Below are positions 52,686-60,608 of a DNA stretch of 64,000 bases, one piece after another. Under the pieces are notes generated by a model. It did not search any database, was not told the DNA's origin, and saw only the letters and a list, made by a program, of their open reading frames with translations. The stretch covers positions 62,001-126,000 of the forward strand of contig NZ_VLKZ01000003.1 in assembly GCF_007830185.1 (NCBI RefSeq). Reading direction: 5' to 3'. Position 1 is the stretch's first letter. Each line of letters begins with the position of its first letter. The position numbers and the translations under genes are program-made. Origin of the DNA: Halalkalibacter nanhaiisediminis. GTDB taxonomy: Bacteria > Bacillota > Bacilli > Bacillales > Bacillaceae_D.

Positions 52686-53519
52686 ATGAAGAAAAAATGG
52701 TTGATGTTCGGGATGTCAGCTGTCTTATCAGTAGGGCTGTTAGCAGCTTGTGGAACAGGAGAAGAGGACACAACAACAGGAGACACACCTGAAGATACAG
52801 CAGCTCCAAATACAGAAGAAGTGAAAGAGGTACCAGCAGATGCTCCGACACTTGTAATGGGTACATCAGCAGATTATCCTCCGTATGAATCAGTAGATCT
52901 TGCTACTGAAGAGATTGTTGGATTTGATGTGGATATTGCAAAATATATTACGTCTGAATTAGGGTATAATTTAGAAATTGCTGATATGGATTTCAATGCA
53001 TTAATTCCAGCGATGGAAGCAAAGAGAGTTGATTTCGTTCTTGCAGGTATGACTCCAACAGAAGATCGCAAGCAAAATGTTGATTTCTCAGATATTTATT
53101 ACGAAGCAACGAACTTGATCGTTTCAAAGGAAGATGGAAATATTTCTTCTCTAGAGGATTTGAACGGCTTAAAAGTAGGGGTTCAGCTTGGTTCAATTCA
53201 AGAAGCGGATGCTGATGCATTAGCGGAGGAAGTTGGATTTGAAGTTGTAAAGTTAAACCGTATCCCTGAAATTATGCAAGAGTTACTTGCAGGTCGTATT
53301 GATGCAATTTTAATGGAAGATACAGTAGCGGCAGGACATATGGAGGCACAAGGTCAGTTAGTTAGCTTCGAGGTTCCAAGTGAAGATGAATTAGGTTCAG
53401 CGATTGCTTTCCCTAAAGGCAGTGAGCTTGTAGAACCATTTAATGAAAAGTTAAATGAGCTAATCGAAAGTGGTAAAATGGATGAGCTTATACTTAAGTG
53501 GTTTGACACTGAAGAGTAA
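52686..53519 (+). CDS. artP: Amino-acid ABC transporter binding lipoprotein (ArtP-like)
   Basis: 277 residues from ATG 52686; lipobox LAAC with Cys22, then an acidic Thr/Glu linker (25-55) and a periplasmic-binding-protein family 3 domain: GTSADYPPYESVD, GFDVDIAKYI, FVLAGMTPTEDRKQNVDFSDIYY, GVQLGS. The neighbours and following yqjA give the B. subtilis yqiXYZ (artPQR) order, an arginine uptake system. An in-frame upstream ATG at 52626 is unlikely. Confidence 0.88.
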   Translation: MKKKWLMFGMSAVLSVGLLAACGTGEEDTTTGDTPEDTAAPNTEEVKEVPADAPTLVMGTSADYPPYESVDLATEEIVGFDVDIAKYITSELGYNLEIADMDFNALIPAMEAKRVDFVLAGMTPTEDRKQNVDFSDIYYEATNLIVSKEDGNISSLEDLNGLKVGVQLGSIQEADADALAEEVGFEVVKLNRIPEIMQELLAGRIDAILMEDTVAAGHMEAQGQLVSFEVPSEDELGSAIAFPKGSELVEPFNEKLNELIESGKMDELILKWFDTEE

Positions 53520-53533
53520 GAAAGTAGTATGTC

Positions 53534-53567
53534 AAATCCCGCGAGCAACAATATGCTCGCGGGATTT
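53534..53567 (+). terminator. Stable hairpin between artP and artQ
   Basis: Perfect AAATCCCGCGAGC / GCTCGCGGGATTT, 13 bp, without a strong T-run. Likely stops part of transcription or protects artP mRNA so the binding protein outnumbers the permease. Confidence 0.7.
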
Positions 53568-53608
53568 AACTGCTTTTTCAAGTTGAAAATAGAAAGGATT
53601 AACAAGGC

Positions 53609-54265
53609 ATGAATTTGGATTTTAGCCAAGTCATACCTCATATCCCTTTTTTACTTCAAGGGATTGGGGTCACATTACAGTTTGTATCAGTCGCTCTTAT
53701 CTTGGGACTTGTTTTAGGTATTGTTTTAGCAGTATTTAAGATTGGGCGTTTTCGTGTGCTTCGCTTTTTAGCAAATGCGTATACGTCTGTTTTCCGTGGA
53801 ACGCCTTTAATTTTACAGTTATCCATTATTTATTTTGGTCCACCACAGTTTGGACTTGAAATATCGGCATATGTTGCTGGTGTGCTAGCATTCGGGTTAA
53901 ATTCAGCTGCTTATGTATCGGAAATCATTCGTGCAGGCGTACAAGCAGTTGATAAGGGACAAAAAGAAGCAGCCGCAGCATTAGGTATTCCTTATCGCTC
54001 GATGATGTTTAAAGTCATCTTACCGCAAGCGTTTCGTAACATTTTGCCAGCGTTGTTTAATGAATTTATTAACCTAACAAAAGAATCAGCTATTGTTTCT
54101 ATTATTGGGGTTATGGATTTAATGCGTCGTGCTCAAGTTTTGAATGCGCAGATTTATCGGTATTTTGAAGCACTTTTAATAGTTGGTTTGATTTACTATT
54201 TACTTGTAATGATTCTGACAATTATTGGTCGTCTGATCGAAAGGAGATTGCAGCGTAGTGATTAA
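53609..54265 (+). CDS. artQ: Amino-acid ABC transporter permease
   Basis: 218 residues, five membrane helices, HisM/GlnP type. EAA loop [36 protein letters not shown] (about 117-152). Overlaps the ATPase gene by eight bases. Confidence 0.92.
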   Translation: MNLDFSQVIPHIPFLLQGIGVTLQFVSVALILGLVLGIVLAVFKIGRFRVLRFLANAYTSVFRGTPLILQLSIIYFGPPQFGLEISAYVAGVLAFGLNSAAYVSEIIRAGVQAVDKGQKEAAAALGIPYRSMMFKVILPQAFRNILPALFNEFINLTKESAIVSIIGVMDLMRRAQVLNAQIYRYFEALLIVGLIYYLLVMILTIIGRLIERRLQRSD

Positions 54266-54980
54266 GATAGATGATTTGCATAAGTCCTTTGGTAAGGTCG
54301 AGGTTTTGAAGGGAATTTCAACAGAAATAAAAAAAGGGGATGTTGTCGCAATCATTGGACCATCTGGTTCAGGGAAGTCTACATTCCTTCGTTGTCTGAA
54401 TTTGCTTGAACAACCGACATCTGGTCAAATTTGGGTTGGTGATCAAGAATTGACGAATCCGAAAACAAATGTGATGCGCGTTCGTGCGGGAATCGGAATG
54501 GTGTTTCAACATTTTCATTTGTTTCCACATATGACTGTGCTTAATAATTTGACGTATGCACCAATGACGGTCAAAGGGCTTTCAAAGGCAGAAGCTACAG
54601 AGCGTGCAGAAGAGCTGTTAAAGAAAGTCGGACTATTAGAGAAGCGTGACGAATATCCAGGCCGTTTGTCGGGTGGTCAAAAGCAACGAGTAGCGATTGC
54701 ACGTGCGCTTGCAATGGAACCAGAAGTGATGCTCTTTGATGAACCAACGTCTGCGCTTGACCCAGAAATGGTGAAAGAAGTACTCGCTGTTATGAAGGAT
54801 TTAGCAGACTCAGGTATGACGATGGCCATTGTTACGCATGAAATGGGATTTGCTCGTGAAGTAGCAGATCGTATTATCTTCCTTGATCAAGGTATTCTCA
54901 TGGAAGATGCTCCGCCAAATGAGTTTTTTACTACACCAAAGTCAGAAAGAGCAAAAGACTTCTTAGAAAAAGTGTTATAA
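54258..54980 (+). CDS. artR: Amino-acid ABC transporter ATPase
   Basis: 240 residues from GTG 54258. Walker [10 protein letters not shown] (about 33-41), signature [19 protein letters not shown], Walker [17 protein letters not shown], and the GlnQ-type [20 protein letters not shown]. Energises artPQ. Confidence 0.93.
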   Translation: MIKIDDLHKSFGKVEVLKGISTEIKKGDVVAIIGPSGSGKSTFLRCLNLLEQPTSGQIWVGDQELTNPKTNVMRVRAGIGMVFQHFHLFPHMTVLNNLTYAPMTVKGLSKAEATERAEELLKKVGLLEKRDEYPGRLSGGQKQRVAIARALAMEPEVMLFDEPTSALDPEMVKEVLAVMKDLADSGMTMAIVTHEMGFAREVADRIIFLDQGILMEDAPPNEFFTTPKSERAKDFLEKVL

Positions 54981-54984
54981 CGAT

Positions 54985-55018
54985 AAACGACTTACAGAAA
55001 AGCTGTAGGTCGTTTTTT
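54985..55018 (+). terminator. Terminator of artPQR
   Basis: AAACGACTTACAG / CTGTAGGTCGTTTTTT. Confidence 0.85.
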
Positions 55019-55021
55019 CTA

Positions 55022-55070
55022 TGTAAAAGTTGGTTAGTTCCTAGTTGGAACAGGCTCACGAAAGTTTTGT
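55022..55070 (+). repeat. Dispersed repeat B, short copy
   Basis: TAAAAGTTGGTTAGTTCCTAG then GGAACAGGCTCACGAAAGTTTT: the compact form of the family. Lies between artR and yqjA. Confidence 0.6.
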
Positions 55071-55150
55071 AAGAAATGATTGCATCATTTCTTAATTGAA
55101 AACATGTCATATGATACACTAGATAAAACAAACCTGAGATGAGGGAAACT

Positions 55151-56119
55151 ATGGCTTATAAAATTGGCTATAGAACGCTGAAAACAGCAGTTGGGGCAGC
55201 TCTAGCGATTGCTATTGCCGAGGGATTACAACTGGAATTTTCTGCGTCGGCAGCCATTATTACGATTCTTTGTATTTCGATAACAAGAAGAAGTTCTTTA
55301 AGAGTATCCTGGGAGAGAGTTGCGGCCTGTTTGGTTGGAATGGCAGTGAGTGCTATTTTATTCGAGTTAATTGGTTATCATCCGTGGACATTAGGACTTA
55401 TCTTATTACTATTTATTCCAATCACTGTGATGGTGAAAGTAACGAATGGCATTGTGACTAGCTCGGTTATCATTTTACATTTGTATAGCGTTGGAGCTGT
55501 GTCATTTTCCATTATTGTGAATGAGCTTTTGTTAATTGTGATTGGTGTTGGCGTGGCATTACTAATGAATTTGTATATGCCAAGTAATGATCGTGCATTA
55601 AGACATTATCATAAAGAAATCGAGGAGCATTTTAAGACAATTTTACGTGAGTTATCGAGCTATTTGCGCTACGGTGAGAGTGACTGGGATGGTAAAGAAA
55701 TCCCTGAAACCTTAGAATTGTTGAAAAAAGGTAAAAACCTCGCTTTCCACAATATTCAAAACCACATTCTCCGTTATGAAGATCAATATTACTATTACTT
55801 CAAGATGCGTGAGAAGCAGTTTGATATTCTTGAGAGATTAATGCCTTTTGTCTCAAGGGTTCATCATACTGTTGCTCAAAGTAAGATCATAGCTGATTTC
55901 TTAGAGGACCTTAGTAGATCTGTTAGTCCAGTTAACCGCGTACCATATTTTCAAGAACGCTTAGAATCAATTAAGCAAACCTTTGAAGAAATGCCACTAC
56001 CGACAACGCGTGAAGAGTTTGAGGTAAGATCAACATTGTTTTATATTATGCAAGAGCTAGAACAATATCTTCATATTAAGGATCAATTATGGAATCAAGC
56101 GGATAAAAAGAAGCTTTAA
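55151..56119 (+). CDS. yqjA: Aromatic acid exporter family membrane protein (YqjA)
   Basis: 322 residues from ATG 55151 (MAYKIGYRTLKTAVGAALAIAIAEGLQL). N-terminal half: six membrane helices with the ArAE/FUSC block SAAIITILCISITRRSSLRVSWERVAACLVG. C-terminal half: soluble helical ArAE_1 domain (YEDQYYYYFKMREKQFDILERLMPFVSRV). Exports aromatic acids or similar by family; unproven. Order after artPQR as in B. subtilis. Confidence 0.9.
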   Translation: MAYKIGYRTLKTAVGAALAIAIAEGLQLEFSASAAIITILCISITRRSSLRVSWERVAACLVGMAVSAILFELIGYHPWTLGLILLLFIPITVMVKVTNGIVTSSVIILHLYSVGAVSFSIIVNELLLIVIGVGVALLMNLYMPSNDRALRHYHKEIEEHFKTILRELSSYLRYGESDWDGKEIPETLELLKKGKNLAFHNIQNHILRYEDQYYYYFKMREKQFDILERLMPFVSRVHHTVAQSKIIADFLEDLSRSVSPVNRVPYFQERLESIKQTFEEMPLPTTREEFEVRSTLFYIMQELEQYLHIKDQLWNQADKKKL

Positions 56120-56155
56120 CAGAAAAACTAAGGAAAAAGCAAGGAATGAAGACAC

Positions 56156-56668
56156 ATGAAAATAGCGCTTCTTTCATTTTTAAGTCTACTTATTGCTTCT
56201 CCCATTTGGCCTCTTGGTGAAAATCCTACACCAGGTGATCCATTTATTATAGTGAATGTAGCCTCACATGAATTAGCAGTTATTCAAGATGGCGACATTA
56301 AGGAGGTTATGAGGGTTGCGACTGGCAAGCTTGGAGACGAGACCCCTCTTGGCACTTTTATGATTACAGTGAAAGCAATCAATCCTTATTATCGGAAAAA
56401 GAATATTCCAGGTGGCGATCCAGCTAATCCACTTGGGACGAGATGGATCGGATTTGATGCGAACGAAACAGAAGGAAGAACGTACGGCATTCATGGCACA
56501 AATCGTCCTGAGTCAATAGGTTACGCTGTGACAGCTGGTTGTATTCGGCTTCCAAATGAGAGTGTCGAAAGGCTTTTTAATGAGGTTCCGCTCGGTACAC
56601 GCGTCCATATCACAAATCAGAATCATTCATTCGAAATGATTGCCCGTGAATTCGGTGCGATTCATTAG
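56156..56668 (+). CDS. yqjB: L,D-transpeptidase (YkuD domain), YqjB
   Basis: 170 residues with a signal peptide (1-18). YkuD domain: IIVNVASHELAVIQDGDIKEVMRVATGK, LGTFMITVKAINPYY, and the active site HGTNRPESIGYAVTAGCIRLPNESVERLF (His about 118, catalytic Cys about 132). The usual SxGCIR reads TAGCIR. Cross-links peptidoglycan or attaches proteins outside the cell. Confidence 0.92.
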   Translation: MKIALLSFLSLLIASPIWPLGENPTPGDPFIIVNVASHELAVIQDGDIKEVMRVATGKLGDETPLGTFMITVKAINPYYRKKNIPGGDPANPLGTRWIGFDANETEGRTYGIHGTNRPESIGYAVTAGCIRLPNESVERLFNEVPLGTRVHITNQNHSFEMIAREFGAIH

Positions 56669-56671
56669 AAA

Positions 56672-56714
56672 AGGGTGTGTCAAAAGGTCGGAAAAAACCT
56701 TGTGACACACCCTC
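56672..56714. terminator. Bidirectional terminator 1
   Basis: AGGGTGTGTCA.AAGGT / ACCTT.TGACACACCCT, after yqjB. Confidence 0.8.
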
Positions 56715-56742
56715 ATGCAAGGAATATATTGTTAATTCGTCT

Positions 56743-56773
56743 AAAACCCGCTATCATCATATAGCGGGTTTTT
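56743..56773. terminator. Bidirectional terminator 2
   Basis: AAAACCCGCTAT / ATAGCGGGTTTTT; also downstream of the minus-strand prli42-like gene. Confidence 0.8.
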
Positions 56774-56840
56774 GGCGTGTGAGCCATCGTCATCTTCTTA
56801 TTATGAGGATGAAACAAGCTCTCATATTATTGTAGTCCGA

Positions 56841-56930
56841 TTAGAAAAATGAAACGCCCATTAACACGGAGCCAAGGACCATAGTTGCAATCATAATATA
56901 AATAATCGTTTTTTGGAATTTACGTGGCAT
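56841..56930 (-). CDS. prli42: 29-residue Prli42-like membrane miniprotein
   Basis: Minus-strand ATG 56930, four bases after an excellent GGAGGGTG site, encodes MPRKFQKTIIYIMIATMVLG then SVLMGVSFF: a basic start followed by one membrane helix. Size and layout fit Prli42, the Listeria membrane miniprotein that anchors the stressosome and is needed for oxidative stress sensing. Homology is judged by eye. Confidence 0.75.
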   Translation of the reverse strand: MPRKFQKTIIYIMIATMVLGSVLMGVSFF

Positions 56931-57080
56931 ATTGCACCCTCCTCTGTTATACCTCTTTTTATTTTACTTGGTTCTGCACTGCTGGACAAGGGGTTAGTAA
57001 AAATCATATTCAAAAAGCAGGAACTTGAAAACGTTATCACGAATATAAACATTAACGATAGATGCTGGAGGGATGAACAG

Positions 57081-57512
57081 ATGAGTGGAAAGTCACCAAA
57101 GAAAATCGATCATATCGGAATTGCGGTTTTATCAATTGAAGAGGTCTTACCATTTTATGTTGGCAGTTTAAAGCTTCCCCTACTAGGAATGGAAGAAGTT
57201 GAGTCTCAAGGAGTAAAAGTTGCTTTCTTAGGAATAGGTGAATCAAAAATAGAGTTACTCGAACCTTTATCAGAAGATAGTCCAATTGCGAAATTCATCC
57301 AAAAACGTGGCGAGGGGATACATCACGTTGCACTTGGAGTTACGAATATCGAATCAAGAATTGAAGATATAAGAGAAAATGGTGTACAAATGATCCATAA
57401 TGAACCAGTGAACGGGGCTGGAGGAGCAAAGGTAGCTTTTCTTCATCCGAAATCTGCAAGAGGCGTTCTTTATGAGTTTTGTGAAAAGAATGTAGATGAT
57501 CAGCAAAAATAA
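57081..57512 (+). CDS. yqjC: Methylmalonyl-CoA epimerase-like VOC protein (YqjC position)
   Basis: 143 residues from ATG 57081 (GGAGGG ahead). VOC fold with metal ligands in KIDHIGIAV (His), GEGIHHVALGV (His) and LYEF (Glu), and the family block GVQMIHNEPVNGAGGAKVAFLHPKSARGVLYEF. Epimerises methylmalonyl-CoA in the propionate route. The partner mutase and carboxylase genes that would confirm the pathway are not in the window; yqjD is missing between it and yqjE. Confidence 0.88.
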   Translation: MSGKSPKKIDHIGIAVLSIEEVLPFYVGSLKLPLLGMEEVESQGVKVAFLGIGESKIELLEPLSEDSPIAKFIQKRGEGIHHVALGVTNIESRIEDIRENGVQMIHNEPVNGAGGAKVAFLHPKSARGVLYEFCEKNVDDQQK

Positions 57513-57525
57513 ATAGCAAATGTCT

Positions 57526-57568
57526 AAATGCGTAAGTTTCTGAATTTCTAGAACTTACGCATTTATTT
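57526..57568 (+). terminator. Terminator after yqjC
   Basis: AAATGCGTAAGTT / AACTTACGCATTTATTT. Confidence 0.75.
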
Positions 57569-57649
57569 CGTTAAAGAGTGGCGAACTTGCGCTTTGCCGT
57601 AGTTAAATGTACGATTTAAATAGAAAAGATAACGGGAGGAAACGTACAT

Positions 57650-58774
57650 ATGATCATAAATGAAAAACGATTAGTTGATGAATTTTTGGAGCTTGTTCAA
57701 ATTGATTCAGAAACGAAATATGAAAGTGTCATTGCACCAATTTTGAAGAAGAAATTCGAGGATTTAGGTGTCACAGTTATTGAAGATGATGCGGCAAGTA
57801 AAACCGAGCATTCAGCTGGAAACTTAATTTGCACACTTGAAGGGAATAAAGAAGGTGTTGATCCGATTTATTTTACTTCCCATATGGATACGGTTGTACC
57901 AGGTAAAGGCGTGAAGCCTTCTATTAAAGATGGCTATGTTGTAACAGACGGTACGACGATTTTAGGTGCTGATGATAAGGCTGGGATTGCAGCGATGCTT
58001 GAGGCCCTGCGTGTCTTAAAGGAAGAAAATATTGAGCATGGAACGATCCAGTTTATAATTACAGTCGGTGAAGAGTCAGGTCTAATCGGTGCAAAGGTCA
58101 TTGACCCAAAAATGATGAAGGCGAAGTATGGCTTTGCTCTTGATAGTGATGGACCAGTTGGAAATATCATTGTTGCTGCACCAACCCAAGCGAAAATTAA
58201 AGCGATTGTCCACGGTAAAACCGCTCATGCAGGAGTTGCACCTGAAAAAGGGATTTCAGCGATTACTGTTGCGGCGAAGTCTATTTCAAAAATGTCTCTC
58301 GGCCGAATTGATAAGGAAACAACTGCTAATATTGGTCGTTTTGAAGGAGGTAGCCAAACGAATATTGTTTGTGATCATGTTGAAATTTTAGCTGAAGCTC
58401 GTTCATTAGTGAATGAAAAAATGGAAGCGCAAGTGGCAAAAATGAAAGAAGCGTTTGAATCGACTGCTGCTGAAATGGGAACAAAAGCAGATGTTGAAGT
58501 TGAAGTCATGTACCCTGGATTTAAGCTCGGTGACGGAGATGAGGTTGTAGAAGTTGCGAAGCGTGCCATGACCGCGATTGGTCGTACACCAGAACTTCTT
58601 CAAAGTGGAGGCGGCAGTGATGCAAATATATTCGCTGGCCACGGAATTCCAACAGTGAATCTAGCAGTTGGATATGAAGACATTCATACAAAAAATGAAC
58701 GAATGCCAATTGCTGAGTTGGTAAAGCTTTCGGAAGCTGTTGTTGCTGTCATGAAAGAAGTCGCAGCAAATTAA
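57650..58774 (+). CDS. yqjE: M20-family peptidase (YqjE, PepT-like)
   Basis: 374 residues. Metal ligands and catalytic residues in YFTSHMDTVVPG (about 75-86), ILGADDKAGIAAM (about 104-116) and VGEESGLIGAK (about 137-147); dimerisation lid region KAIVHGKTAHAGVAPEKGISA. Zn-dependent aminopeptidase/tripeptidase, cytoplasmic. GGGAGGAAA precedes ATG. Confidence 0.92.
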   Translation: MIINEKRLVDEFLELVQIDSETKYESVIAPILKKKFEDLGVTVIEDDAASKTEHSAGNLICTLEGNKEGVDPIYFTSHMDTVVPGKGVKPSIKDGYVVTDGTTILGADDKAGIAAMLEALRVLKEENIEHGTIQFIITVGEESGLIGAKVIDPKMMKAKYGFALDSDGPVGNIIVAAPTQAKIKAIVHGKTAHAGVAPEKGISAITVAAKSISKMSLGRIDKETTANIGRFEGGSQTNIVCDHVEILAEARSLVNEKMEAQVAKMKEAFESTAAEMGTKADVEVEVMYPGFKLGDGDEVVEVAKRAMTAIGRTPELLQSGGGSDANIFAGHGIPTVNLAVGYEDIHTKNERMPIAELVKLSEAVVAVMKEVAAN

Positions 58775-58790
58775 TTGATATAGATGGAGA

Positions 58791-58831
58791 AGTCGATTTT
58801 TCTTATTGTTAATGAGGAAAATCGGCTTTTG
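58791..58831 (+). terminator. Terminator after yqjE
   Basis: AGTCGATTTT / GAAAATCGGCTTTT. Confidence 0.7.
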
Positions 58832-58856
58832 TTATGTGTAAGAATGTACAAAAAAA

Positions 58857-58883
58857 ACGGATTTGCTTTTTAAGCAAATCCGT
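58857..58883. terminator. Perfect hairpin
   Basis: ACGGATTTGCTT / AAGCAAATCCGT, 12 bp. Sequence up to 59013 shows no gene. Confidence 0.6.
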
Positions 58884-59013
58884 CCATTCAATAGTATAAG
58901 GAAATCTAGACTATTTAAATAAATTAGAAAGTATAAAATTATGATACCTTTCTAATTGAATAAAAAATGACTTAGGCTTTCACCATTAAGGACTTGGGAG
59001 AAGCCAAGTTTTT

Positions 59014-59220
59014 CTAATGAAAATAGGGCTGAGTAAAGTGGCTTAATTGGCCAAACTCCATACTTTCTAAGATGTGTTCTTCTGTAAGACCAGTAATAGC
59101 TGCGATTTCTGCTATTGTTGGTGACTTTCGTCTTTCTATGTGAGCTAAACGTTGGATGGCCTTAATGTGCTCCATTGAAGCGGTATGATGCAGTTCCTGC
59201 TTTTGTTTGCTGGTTTGCAT
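59014..59220 (-). CDS. 68-residue protein resembling sigma-70 region 3 (SigB/F/G type)
   Basis: From ATG 59220 with GGAGG ten bases ahead; an upstream frame to 59280 lacks a site. Residues about 25-65, HIKAIQRLAHIERRKSPTIA then EIAAITGLTEEHILESMEFGQ, resemble region 3 of SigB-group sigma factors, where the pattern is RSPxIxEIAxxLGxxEEEVLEAMExGQ. Regions 2 and 4, needed for a working sigma factor, are absent. May be a free region-3 module that binds core polymerase or an anti-sigma factor. Divergent from dinB. Confidence 0.65.
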   Translation of the reverse strand: MQTSKQKQELHHTASMEHIKAIQRLAHIERRKSPTIAEIAAITGLTEEHILESMEFGQLSHFTQPYFH

Positions 59221-59364
59221 GTTTCTAGCCTCCAATCCATAAGAATGACAAATTTCGTCATTACTTATTAGTTCTACCATATCTTAAATCAAACGATAAT
59301 GCAACCATTCATTCTTTTAAAAACGAACATATTTTCTTATAATGATAAGAAGGAGGTCTTAAGA

Positions 59365-60555
59365 ATGAATCATACTCGGTTAATTTTTCATTTGGATATG
59401 AATAGTTTCTTTGCTTCTGTTGAAATTGCCCATGATCAACGCTTAAAAGGGAAACCAGTGGCAATCGCTGGGAATCCAGAAGAGCGCAAAGGGATTATTG
59501 TCACAAGTAGCTATGAGGCAAGAGCGAAAGGTGTAAAGACAACGATGCCTTTATGGCAAGCGAAAAAACGATGTCCAAATTTGATCATTTTAAGACCTAA
59601 TGGAGAACGGTATCGTGCAGCTTCGAAGGCACTGTTTGAAATCTTGTATTCCTATACACCTCTTGTTCAGCAAGTATCCATTGACGAAGGGTATCTTGAT
59701 TTGACTTCTTATTTATACGAAATACATCCCGTTGTTCTTGCAAAGCAAATTCAAGAAAGAGTCGCAACAGAGCTACGCCTTCCTTGTAGTATTGGAATTG
59801 CGCCAAATAAATTTCTAGCAAAAATGGCAAGTGATATGAAGAAACCAAATGGAATAACGATTTTGCGCAAACGGGATGTACAAGAGAAGCTATGGCCGTT
59901 GCCGATTGAGGAAATGTATGGAATCGGTAAACGGACGGTGGAAAAATGGAAGAGATATGAGGTTCATACAATTGGTGATTTAGCGACAGCGGATAAAGAG
60001 TTCATAGCACGAAAATTTGGTGAACGTGGAATCCAGTTACAAGAACGGGCAAACGGAAATGATCATCGAGCTGTTAACCCTGATGCGTACGGGGAATATA
60101 AATCAATTGGTCATTCAACGACACTTCGGGCCGATACAAGAAACCATCAGGTTATTCGGACGACGCTTGATCAGCTAGCTAGTCGTGTCCATCAACGACT
60201 TAGAAAGAAAGATGTGTTTGCAAGAGGGGTTCAGCTAACAATACGCTATCATAATTGGAAGATGATCACGCGTAGTCAAAAACTAGTAAATCCATTGCAA
60301 GATCGTGAAGAACTATTAAAGGTAGCAAGCGCATTGTTTGAAAAGGCGTGGAACGGTGAACCAGTTCGTTTACTTGGCATTAGCACCTATGATTTAATGG
60401 ATCGGCAATTTGCTTATAAACAGCTTGATTTGTTTTCATATAAAGAGGATCAAAAGCGAGACGATCTTTATCAAACGATGAAGCAATTACGTGAACGCTT
60501 TGGTGAGGAGATTGTCCGTAAAGGTTGGTCGAAATTAGAAGGTGACGAAAAGTAA
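59365..60555 (+). CDS. dinB: DNA polymerase IV (Y family)
   Basis: 396 residues from ATG 59365 (AGGAGG ahead; upstream in-frame start at 59299 rejected). LDMNSFFASVE with catalytic Asp, SIDEGYLDLT with the Asp-Glu pair, PCSIGIAPNKFLAKMASDMKKP, and HhH ELMYGIGKRT-type segment. Translesion synthesis; YqjH/PolY1 position. The C-terminal tail lacks the classic clamp motif QLSLF but has QLDLF (about 360), a good match. Confidence 0.94.
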   Translation: MNHTRLIFHLDMNSFFASVEIAHDQRLKGKPVAIAGNPEERKGIIVTSSYEARAKGVKTTMPLWQAKKRCPNLIILRPNGERYRAASKALFEILYSYTPLVQQVSIDEGYLDLTSYLYEIHPVVLAKQIQERVATELRLPCSIGIAPNKFLAKMASDMKKPNGITILRKRDVQEKLWPLPIEEMYGIGKRTVEKWKRYEVHTIGDLATADKEFIARKFGERGIQLQERANGNDHRAVNPDAYGEYKSIGHSTTLRADTRNHQVIRTTLDQLASRVHQRLRKKDVFARGVQLTIRYHNWKMITRSQKLVNPLQDREELLKVASALFEKAWNGEPVRLLGISTYDLMDRQFAYKQLDLFSYKEDQKRDDLYQTMKQLRERFGEEIVRKGWSKLEGDEK

Positions 60556-60580
60556 ACAAGTTTCATCGTTTTACCGATAC
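60553..60580 (+). promoter_or_regulatory. Sigma-D-like promoter 1
   Basis: TAAA (60553-60556, overlapping the dinB stop), 16 bases, ACCGATAC (60573-60580). Sigma-D consensus is TAAA-N15-GCCGATAT. Same arrangement as at 63206. Confidence 0.6.
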
Positions 60581-60608
60581 TATAGGTAGGACTTTTAAGG
60601 AGCGGAGC

